This document shows positions 18,113 through 27,900 of a DNA stretch of 64,000 nucleotides, one piece after another. This stretch comes from Crocinitomix algicola (GTDB taxonomy: Bacteria; Bacteroidota; Bacteroidia; Flavobacteriales_D; Crocinitomicaceae): the NCBI RefSeq assembly GCF_001661595.2, contig NZ_LYPF02000004.1, forward strand, positions 124,001 to 188,000, given 5' to 3'. The notes below the pieces were generated by a model, which was not told the DNA's origin, did no database searches, and saw nothing but the letters and a program-made list of their open reading frames with translations. The position numbers were made by a program, and so were the translations under genes. Positions within the stretch are counted from its first letter, which is position 1, and each line of letters starts with the position of its first letter.

Positions 18113-18797
18113 ATTTAGCTAATAATTCTTCCACCAAAAGGGGAATCATAGCACATGCATTTCCCTGATAATGATAAAAGTGTTGGTCGGTAATGTTCAT
18201 TTCATTTGGGTCGACTAAATAGCAAGTGGCATGATTTTTTACCGCATAGCGTAATCCAGCAGCAGGATAAACATTTAAGGAGGTTCCAACAACAATTAAA
18301 ATGTCTGCTTTACGAACAACGTTCTCGGCTTCAACCATTTTTGGTACTTCTTCACCAAACCAAACGACATGAGGGCGTAATTGATGGCCGTCAGGCGCTA
18401 AATCTCCAAGTTTTATACTGGTTTTAACGGGGTATAATTCGCGATCAGTTTTAACACTTCTGCCTTTTAAAATTTCTCCGTGTAAATGAATAATTTTTGA
18501 AGATCCTGCTCTTTCGTGCAAGTCATCGATGTTTTGTGTAATAATGGTGACATCATATAATCTTTCAAGTTCTTTTAAGGCTAAGTGAGCAGTATTTGGT
18601 TGTGCCCTTAAAACTTGCTCCCTACGTTGATCATAAAAATCTAAAACTAAGGCTGGGTTTCGATGCCAACCATCTATTGTTGCAACTTCATTAAGGTCGT
18701 ATTGCTCCCATAACCCATCTGAATCTCTGAAAGTTCCTAACCCACTTTCTGCACTAATTCCGGCTCCTGATAAGATGACTACACTTTTATTTTTCAC
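18111..18797 (-). CDS. cobB: Sir2-family NAD-dependent protein deacylase (zinc-less form)
   Basis: A 228-aa sirtuin. The NAD-binding motifs are present: GAGISAESGLGTFR (11-24) and TQNIDDLHERAG (88-98). The catalytic His is His106 in HLHGE. Tyr55 and Arg58 form the YxxR signature of class III sirtuins, which favour desuccinylation and demalonylation over deacetylation. The four zinc-binding cysteines of typical sirtuins are absent. The only cysteines are near residues 192 and 214. My recollection is that related Bacteroidota sequences share this loss. It is monocistronic and convergent to a T9SS cargo gene. The substrate preference is inferred only from the motif. Confidence 0.9.
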   Translation of the reverse strand: MKNKSVVILSGAGISAESGLGTFRDSDGLWEQYDLNEVATIDGWHRNPALVLDFYDQRREQVLRAQPNTAHLALKELERLYDVTIITQNIDDLHERAGSSKIIHLHGEILKGRSVKTDRELYPVKTSIKLGDLAPDGHQLRPHVVWFGEEVPKMVEAENVVRKADILIVVGTSLNVYPAAGLRYAVKNHATCYLVDPNEMNITDQHFYHYQGNACAMIPLLVEELLAK

Positions 18798-19085
18798 GTT
18801 GTTTGTCTTCGGTTAATATGATTACCAACAAAATATACAAAGGTCTTGCAGAATTTCAAAATTTAATTTATTTCAAATCGATTTAAAAAATAGTACAGAG
18901 AAGCCTTGTTGAAAAATAAACAGTTTTATAGAATTTTGAAGAATGTGTTCGTGTGTTGTAACTAAACATCAGTGAACATTGTTGTACCACCTGTAATAAG
19001 CCTTAAACTAGATTTAAACTATCATAGCAATTTATAGTCGTGATATTTATTTATATTTACCGGCTTAATCAAAATCAACTAAATT
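18798..19085. other. Divergent intergenic region upstream of maeB
   Basis: About 290 bases of AT-rich DNA between the sirtuin gene and maeB. The only element of note is TATATTTA at 19052-19059, one base off TAnnTTTG and without a clear -33 box, which could serve maeB. I see nothing else. Confidence 0.4.
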
Positions 19086-21353
19086 ATGGCCAAAATCAGA
19101 AAACAAGATGCTTTGGATTACCATGCAAATGGACGTCCAGGAAAGATAGAGGTCGTTCCCACAAAGCCTTATAACTCGCAAAGAGACCTGTCGCTAGCTT
19201 ATTCACCTGGCGTTGCAGACCCTTGTTTAGCAATTGCTGATAATAAAGCGGACGTCTATAAGTATACGGCGAAAGGTAATTTGGTTGCTGTTATTTCAAA
19301 CGGAACAGCAGTTTTAGGGCTTGGAGATATAGGACCTGAGGCTTCAAAACCCGTAATGGAAGGGAAGGGTTTACTTTTTAAAATTTTCGCTGACATAGAT
19401 GTGTTTGATATTGAGGTTGATGCAAGCGATGTTGATCAATTTATTGCTACCGTTAAAGCTATCGCTCCAACTTTCGGTGGGATTAATTTAGAAGATATTA
19501 AAGCGCCTGAAGCATTTGAAATTGAAACACGGTTAAAAGAAGAACTAAACATTCCTATCATGCATGATGATCAGCATGGTACAGCAATAATCTCTAGTGC
19601 TGCACTCATTAATGCATTAGAATTGGCAGAGAAAAAAATAGAGGAGGTTAAAATAACTGTTGTAGGTGCGGGTGCAGCTGCATTTTCGTGTGCTAAACTC
19701 TATTTAGCTTTGGGTGCCAAAGCAGAGAATATTTACATGTTTGATAGCAAGGGGTTGCTGTGTAAGGAAAGGGATAATTTAGATAAATATAAGTCAGCAT
19801 TTGCGGTTCATGAAAAGGACATTTCGCTCGCAGAGCTAATGAAAACTACTGATGTTTTCTTAGGATTATCAAAAGGAGGAATCGTTACAAAGGAAATGGT
19901 GAAGTCCATGCCAAACAATCCAATTGTTTTTGCCTTGGCAAATCCAGAACCTGAAATCTCTTATGCTGAAGCAACTTCTGTCCGTAACGATATTATTATG
20001 GCTACAGGACGTTCTGATAACCCCAATCAAGTAAACAACGTTTTAGGATTTCCATTCATTTTTAGAGGGGCATTAGATGTGAGAGCGACAAGAATAAATG
20101 AGGAAATGAAATTGGCTGCTGTACATGCTATTGCAGAGTTGGCTAAAGAGCAAGTGCCAGAAGAGGTGAATGAGGCGTATGGAGAGAAAAATATATCTTT
20201 CGGCAAAGATCAAATCATTCCAAAGCCATTGGATTCAAGATTAATAACTTTTGTTTCACCTGCAGTTGCAAAAGCAGCTATGGATTCAGGTGTAGCGCAA
20301 GAACCAATAGAAGATTGGGAGGAATATGAATTTGAATTGCGAAGAAGGTTAGGGTTGGATAATAAATTACTTAATGTTTTAACAGAAAAAGCAATTAAAA
20401 ACCCTAAACGAGTTGTTTTTGCAGAAGCAGATAATTATAAAATTTTAAAAGCAGCCCATTTAGCGGAAGAAGAAGGATATGCACAACCAATATTACTTGG
20501 TCGTAAACAAAAGATTTATGAGCTCATTGAAGAAATTGGGTTGGAATTTGAAAATGCAATTGTGATTGACCCGAAGGAGGAGGAAGAAGTGAAAACTTGC
20601 GAGTTGTATGGAAAAATTTTCTTTGAAAAAAGACAAAGAAAAGGATTTACCTTACACGAAGCTGTAAAGATCATGAGAGAACGTAATTATTTTGGTTCCA
20701 TGATGGTGGAAACTGGCGCTGCTGATGCGCTAATTTCAGGAATTACTCGAAACTACAAAGATGTGATCCGACCAGCGCTACAAGTTGTTGGAAAAACTGA
20801 AAATGTAGATAAAGTGGCTGGCATGTATGTATTAGTCACAAAAAGAGGTCCATTATTCCTAGCTGATACAACGGTTAATTTTGATCCAACAGCAGAGGAG
20901 TTAATGGAAATTACCAACATGGTAGCCAAAAAAGTGCGGCAGTTTAATGTACATCCTCGTATTGCACTTTTAACGTATTCGAATTTTGGTTCGGCGCCAG
21001 GAACGGATTCAAAAAAAATGTCAAAAGCGGTTTCTCTAATCAAAGAAAAGTACCCTAACCTTGTTGTTGACGGTGAGATTCAAGCTAATTTTGCATTGAA
21101 TAATGACCTAAGAAAAGAAAAATTTTCATTTTCGTCATTGGGGAACAAAAATGTTAACACATTAATTTTTCCAAATTTATCCTCAGGTAATATTGCTTAT
21201 AAATTATTGCAAGAGATGAATGAAGATGTGGATGCGATTGGACCAATTCTGTTGGGGATTAAGAAGTCAATTCATGTGCTGCAGTTGGGGAGTAGCGTAA
21301 GAGAAATTTCCAATATGGTTAAGGTAGCGGTAATGGATGCCCAAACGAAATAA
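19086..21353 (+). CDS. maeB: NADP-dependent malic enzyme with C-terminal phosphotransacetylase-like domain
   Basis: A 755-aa MaeB-type enzyme that decarboxylates malate to pyruvate and supplies NADPH. The malic domain occupies about 1-425. It holds LAYSPGVADPCLAI (with the catalytic Tyr), a GLGDIG motif, the metal-binding segment FGGINLEDIKAPEAF, and a nucleotide-binding VVGAGAAAFSCAKL. The C-terminal part, about 430-755, is a phosphotransacetylase-like domain, usually inactive for acetyl transfer and regulatory for acetyl-CoA. Length and layout are those of MaeB. ruvA begins 6 bases downstream, and sprA follows. This gene order is common in Bacteroidota. Confidence 0.95.
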   Translation: MAKIRKQDALDYHANGRPGKIEVVPTKPYNSQRDLSLAYSPGVADPCLAIADNKADVYKYTAKGNLVAVISNGTAVLGLGDIGPEASKPVMEGKGLLFKIFADIDVFDIEVDASDVDQFIATVKAIAPTFGGINLEDIKAPEAFEIETRLKEELNIPIMHDDQHGTAIISSAALINALELAEKKIEEVKITVVGAGAAAFSCAKLYLALGAKAENIYMFDSKGLLCKERDNLDKYKSAFAVHEKDISLAELMKTTDVFLGLSKGGIVTKEMVKSMPNNPIVFALANPEPEISYAEATSVRNDIIMATGRSDNPNQVNNVLGFPFIFRGALDVRATRINEEMKLAAVHAIAELAKEQVPEEVNEAYGEKNISFGKDQIIPKPLDSRLITFVSPAVAKAAMDSGVAQEPIEDWEEYEFELRRRLGLDNKLLNVLTEKAIKNPKRVVFAEADNYKILKAAHLAEEEGYAQPILLGRKQKIYELIEEIGLEFENAIVIDPKEEEEVKTCELYGKIFFEKRQRKGFTLHEAVKIMRERNYFGSMMVETGAADALISGITRNYKDVIRPALQVVGKTENVDKVAGMYVLVTKRGPLFLADTTVNFDPTAEELMEITNMVAKKVRQFNVHPRIALLTYSNFGSAPGTDSKKMSKAVSLIKEKYPNLVVDGEIQANFALNNDLRKEKFSFSSLGNKNVNTLIFPNLSSGNIAYKLLQEMNEDVDAIGPILLGIKKSIHVLQLGSSVREISNMVKVAVMDAQTK

Positions 21354-21358
21354 GCATT

Positions 21359-21934
21359 ATGATAGCACATTTAAACGGTCGACTAGTTGAAAAAACGCCT
21401 ACAAATATTGTGGTGGAATGTGGTGGTGTTGGATATTTTGTAAAAATAAGTCTAAATACCTTTTCAAGATTAGGTGAGGATGAGCATATAAAAATACACA
21501 CTCAACTTCAAGTTCGTGAAGACGCACACACACTTTACGGATTTCATGATATTAAGGAGCGAGAAATGTTTAACCATTTAATTTCAGTATCGGGAATTGG
21601 TGCTAATACAGCAATTTTAATGCTTTCAGCACTTACACCAGATGAAATTGCCGCAGGTATCTTAAATGAAGACGTTGATTTGATTAAAAGCATTAAAGGA
21701 ATAGGAGCGAAAACTGCTCAACGTGTCATAATCGACTTAAAAGATAAAGTAAATAAACTAGAGTTTGAAACTGAAAATATTTTTACCGTAAACAATACAA
21801 ATCAAAAAGATGCGTTAACTGCTTTATTGTCATTAGGCTTTGATAAGAAAAGAGCACAAAAGGCATTAGATAAAATCGCGACGGCTGACCAATCCGTTGA
21901 GGAAATGATAAAACAAGCATTAAAGGTACTCTAA
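21359..21934 (+). CDS. ruvA: Holliday junction branch migration protein RuvA
   Basis: A 191-aa DNA-binding subunit of the RuvAB complex. It has an N-terminal OB domain (MIAHLNGRLVEKTPTNIVVE), two helix-hairpin-helix motifs (VSGIGANTAILML and IKGIGAKTAQRVI, about 75-130), and a C-terminal domain III (about 140-191) that contacts RuvB. It lies 6 bases after maeB and 6 bases before the GTG of sprA, so it is surely cotranscribed with them. Confidence 0.95.
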   Translation: MIAHLNGRLVEKTPTNIVVECGGVGYFVKISLNTFSRLGEDEHIKIHTQLQVREDAHTLYGFHDIKEREMFNHLISVSGIGANTAILMLSALTPDEIAAGILNEDVDLIKSIKGIGAKTAQRVIIDLKDKVNKLEFETENIFTVNNTNQKDALTALLSLGFDKKRAQKALDKIATADQSVEEMIKQALKVL

Positions 21935-21939
21935 TAGAA

Positions 21940-24900
21940 GTGAAGCATTTTTTAGTAGCCATAATATCCCTATATGCATTCCAATTATTTGGTAATTCAT
22001 CCATCAAGCATGCAGGAATTTTAACACAAAATGTAGAAGAGGATTCCCCAAAGGTAGAATTGCCTTATCCGATCTACGATTATAATGATTATACAGATCA
22101 GAAAAAATCACCTATTAATTTAAATGATCCTGGTAACATTAATACCGAGATTGTTTACAATCCAGAAACTGGTAATTATGAGGTGATTCAGAAAATTGGA
22201 AACCAATATTACCGCTATCCTACATCAATGACTCAACAAGAGTTTATAGAATATCAACGAAAAAAAGCACTTAACGACTATACCCAAGAAAAAATTAACG
22301 AAGATAATGAACAACAACGAAATTTAATTCCACCATTAAAAGTAGGAGGAGAGGCATTCGATTTAATTTTTGGAGGAGATGAAATTAATATTCGACCGCA
22401 AGGTTCCGCACAACTGTCTTTTGGTGTAAATGTTTCACGATATGACAATCCGGCCTTACCAGAACGTCAGCGTCGTGTTGCAACTTTTGACTTTCAACAA
22501 CAGATTCAATTGAATATGGTTGGTCAAATTGGTGATAAGTTAAAACTAACCATCTCTCAAAATACTGAAGCGACGTTTAATTTTCAAAATCAGGTAAAAA
22601 TAGAGTATACTGGTTATGAGGATGAAATCATTCAAAAAATTGAAGCTGGTAACGTAAGTCTTCCGTTAAATACAACCTTAATTCAAGGTTCTCAAAGTCT
22701 TTTTGGTATTCGTACAGATCTCAAATTTGGACGTTTGACGGTTCAAACGATTTTATCGCAGCAAAAAGGGCAACGACAAGAGATAAATGTGTCAGGTGGG
22801 GCGCAAATTCAGGATTACGATGTAGAAGTAGATAACTACGAAGCGAACAAACATTATTTCTTGAATTATTATCATCGAGAACATTACGATGAGGCAATGG
22901 AGACTATGCCAATTGTAAACTCTCAGGTTGATATAACGAAAATAGAAGTATGGGTAACCAACAGAATTAATAGGGTTGAAGATACTCGAAACATTATTGC
23001 TTTTACGGATTTAGGTGAGGCCGATTTTGATAATTTAGAAGGAGGACCTTTAGTTGTAGGTGGTAGTGAATTGCCAAGCAATAACGCCAATAATCTCTAC
23101 GAAACAGTTAGTACTGATCCTAATATCAGAGGATTTTCTAATGCAGTTAACGCATTATCCGTAGTGACCGGTTCTCCTGGTCCATTTGCACAGTCTGTTC
23201 ATTATGAAAAAGTTGAAAATGCAAGAAAATTAAGTGAGCAAGAGTATACCTACAATGCCAAACTGGGATTTGTATCCTTGAAATCTCCTTTAAACCAAGA
23301 TGAGGTTCTTGGGGTAGCTTATCAATATACTTTTAACGGTAGAACTTATCAAGTTGGAGAGTTTTCAAATGACGTTCCGGTGGAAGAGGGTTCGAAAAGT
23401 GCACTAATACTAAAGCTATTAAAACCCACAATCATCAATCCTAAAAATAAAACATGGGACTTGATGATGAAAAACGTATACTCAATTGGTGCTTATCAAG
23501 TTAGTGCAGGAGATTTCACATTTGATATTTGGTATAATAATCCAGAAAAGAGTGTAAATATCAATTATTTGCCGTACGAAGGAGTAGACGATATTTTGTT
23601 AATGCAACAATTGGATTTGGATCGTCTGAATTTGAACCAACAATCATTTCCTGACGGGCGTTTTGATTTCGTTCCGATAAGCTACGATGGTAATCGAGCA
23701 ACGAATGGTGGAACAATTGATGCGCGGACCGGAAGGGTGTATTTTACAACCATTGAACCTTTTGGACAAACCTTAGCCGAAAAATTAGATGAACAAACTT
23801 CATTTTCATCAATTGAAATTAATAAAATTGCATTTACAGAATTATACGATTCAACTAAAACAGCCGCACAGCAAATCCCAAGTAAGAATCGATTTAGCAT
23901 CAAAGGAAGCTATAAATCTTCTGTGAGTTCAGAAATTTCTTTAAACGCTCTTAACGTACCGGAAGGAAGTGTAATTGTAACTGCTGGAGGAACAAGATTG
24001 ACCGAAGGAACAGACTATACTGTCGATTATAATTTAGGACGTGTTAAGATTTTAAACCAAGGAATTCTAGAATCTCAGACACCCATTAAGGTTCAATTAG
24101 AAAGTAATTCCCTTTTCGGATTTCAGTCAAAATCGCTTGTTGGTGCCCATTTTAACTATGAAATAAATAAGGATTTTAATGTTGGTGCGACGGTTATGAA
24201 TCTTACTGAAAAACCATTAACTCAGAAAGTAAATATTGGAGACGAGCCGATTAGCAATACGGTTTTAGGTACGGATGTAAGTTATCGAACAGAAGTTCCT
24301 TTCCTGACAAAACTAGTCGATTTTCTACCTGTAATCAGTACAAAAGAAAAATCAACAATCACGGCATATGGAGAGTTCGCTTATTTAATCCCAGGTACTC
24401 AGAGGGCAATTAGTAAAGAGGGAATTTCTTATATCGATGGATTCGAAGGAAGTCAAAGTGCAATTGATATTAAAAATAATCCACGTCTTTGGGCGCTGGC
24501 ATCTATTCCTCAAGGTCAACCGGATATGTTTCCTGAAGCATCCATCAAAACAGGTGTTGAGGCAGGTAAAAATCGAGCGCATCTGGCGTGGTACATGATT
24601 GATGAAACTGTTTTCTATCAAAATGCATCGACTACACCAGATCACATCAAAGATAATGCGGAAATTCTTGAAAATTCCCAAATGAGACAGCTCAAACAAA
24701 ATGAGTTATTTCCACAGCAACAACCTCCAGTAGGTACTGTTAACAATATTAGAACTTTTGATTTAGCGTATTATCCAGCTGAAAGAGGGCCGTATAATTA
24801 TGATACCGATGATTCGAGTATTGATGAAAACGATCGTTTCACCAACCCTGAAGAACGATGGGCAGGTATCATGAGGGCTTTAACTACAACAAATTTTGAG

Positions 24901-27900
24901 ACAGCAAACATTCAGTTTATTCAATTTTGGATGTTAGATCCTTTCAATGATGATGCCACGGTAGGGCAAACAGAAAATTTGGACGGTGGGGACTTATATT
25001 TTAATCTTGGTAATGTTTCTGAGGACATCCTACCGGATTCACGAAAAAGTTTTGAAAATGGATTACCAAGTGGTCCTAGTTATGACCCTTTCGATTATGA
25101 TACCACGGCATGGTCAGTGGTTTCAAATGAACAGGTAATAGTAAATGCATTTGACAATAACCCTTCAGCGAGACCATTTCAAGATGTTGGTTTTGACGGG
25201 ATGGACGATGCGACTGAAGCGACTTATTTTTCTTCTTTCATTAATTGGGTAAATTCTAGTGGTTTATCGGCAATTGCTAAAGATAAACTTCTTAATGATG
25301 CATCATCCGATAATTTTGAGTATTTCAGAAGTGATCGTGCAGATTCAGAAGAGTATGATATTTTAAGAAGATATAAATATTTTAATGGAACGGAAGGTAA
25401 CTCAAATACGCCAGAACAGTCTGCAGAAATGAACGCAGATGGCTATGCAACTTTAGGTACCCAATCACCAGATATAGAGGATTTAAATGTGGATAATAAC
25501 TTAAGTGAATCAGAGAGTTATTTCCAATATCATGTAAGTTTAAGACCATCGGATATGCAAGTTGGTAGAAATTACATTACCAATGAACAAATAGTTGATG
25601 TTAATGAAGATGGTAAAACTGAGAAATGGTATCAGTTTAAAATTCCTATCGAAAGTCCTGAGTCAATTATCAATGGAATTTCTGATTTTAGATCAATTCG
25701 TTTTATGAGAATGTTCTTAAATAATTGTAGTCATGAAATGGTGTTACGTTTTGCAAAATTAGAGTTGATACGGGGAGAATGGAGAAAATATTTGTTTAAC
25801 TTGAATGAGCCAGGAGAAGGGTTCCAAGACGATCCAAACTCAACTGAGTTTAACCTAGCGGCTGTAAACCTCGAAGAGAATGAAGGAAAAGAACCTGTTG
25901 GGTATGTATTACCGCCTGGTATTATCCGAGAACTAGATAATGGTTCTATAAATACGCGACAATTGAATGAACAGTCACTTTCACTTGAGATTTGCGGACT
26001 CAAAGATGGTGAAGCGCGAGCATCTTATAAAAATGTTGAGTTTGATGTTAGGTCTTACAAGAAGTTAAAAATGTTTGCACATGCCGAACAGCAAAATAGG
26101 GCAGGCTGGGTTGAAACAGATTTACAGGACGATCAATTGACTATATTTATCCGTTTAGGAACCGATTTTAACGAGAATTATTACGAGTATGAATTACCGT
26201 TAAAAGTCACCCCTTGGGGAACGACGGCTTCAACAAATAACGCTGATATAATATGGCCGAATGCAAATAATCTAGAGATAGTATTTGACTCTTTACTAAA
26301 CCTTAAGATTGATAGGGATGCTAATCCGGCAATACCGACAGAATTGGAGTATGTACGTAATTTGCCTCCAAACGATGAAGGAGCAATTGCTAGGATAAAA
26401 GTTAGAGGAAATCCAAATCTCCAAGGAATGAAAACCATTATGATTGGTGTTCGAAATCCTGGCGCAGATACAGAACACCCTTGGCAGTATGCAGAAGATG
26501 GACAAGAAAAATGTGCCGAAGTATGGGCCAACGAATTAAGATTAACAGATTTTGATCAATCGGGTGGTTGGGCATCTACTGCTCGTGTAAATATGCAATT
26601 GGCAGATTTTGCTAATGTCAATTTATCAGGTAATTATTCTACGCCTGGATGGGGTAGTATTGAGAAAAAAGTAAGCGAAAGACAGCGAGAAACTCATATG
26701 GGATTTGATGTTTCTACGAATGTGGAATTGGGACAATTTTTTGGAGATAAATTAAGGTTGCAAGTTCCCTTTTATGCCGGTTATTCTACGTCGATAATAG
26801 AACCCGAATACGACTTATTGTCTCCTGATGTGAAATTGTCGAATTACGATTTGGAAACCAGAAGAATCCGTTCACAACAATCGCGTGATGTCACAACGAG
26901 GAGGTCTTATAATTTTACGAATGTCCGTAAAGAACGAAAACCAGGAAAAGAAAATAGACTTTGGGATATTGAAAATTGGTCAGGAAGTTATTCTTATAAT
27001 GAACTTTATATGAGAGATATCAATACCGATCATGATGTAACGAAAACTTATCGTGGTGGTTTGAATTACACTTTCTCTAAAAAACCATTATTGGTTGAGC
27101 CATTCAAGGATGTCGCATTTTTCAAAAAATCAAAATGGTTTGGGCTATTAAGAGATTTTAATTTTTATGTAGGTCCCAAAGCACTTGGTTTTGGTACCGA
27201 AGTAACAAGGATGTATAACGAAAGACAAAATAGAAATGCACTGGATACGACCTTTATCTTTCGCCCAACATATCTTAAAAACTTTACATGGAACAGAAAT
27301 TATGATTTTAAATATGATCTTTCCAAGAATATTAAATTTTCATTTGTCGCCAATAATAGTGCTATAATTCTTGAGCCGGATGGAATTATAGATGGAAATG
27401 CAACTCAAGATTCGGATTTAAACGCTTATGAAAACTATCAGGATTTCAAGAAGTATATCCGAAGTGCACTTGACCCTTTTGATGGGGATTCGATTAAATT
27501 CGGTGGCTATACTATGAATTACGGACACAGTTATGATTTTTCGTATAAAGTACCATTGGATAAGTTACCATTAACAGATTGGCTAACAGCAAATGTCAAG
27601 CTGAGAAGTAGTTTTGATTGGGCACGAGCACCATTAGCGTTACCAGAAATTGGTCACACTGTTCAAAATTCTAGAAACTTTACGGTGAATGGTCAAGTTA
27701 ACATGGTGACATTGTATAATAAAATTGACTTTTTTAGAAAAATAAATACTGACAGAGGAGGGGCAGGTGGTCGCGGAGGCCGTCAACAAGTTGACCGAAA
27801 TCAACAAAATCAGCGAGATAAAAACAAGAAAACTGAGGGTGATCAAGAAGGAGAAGAGGATGAAGAAGAAGATGGCAAGAAGAAAAAGAAGAAAAGAGAA

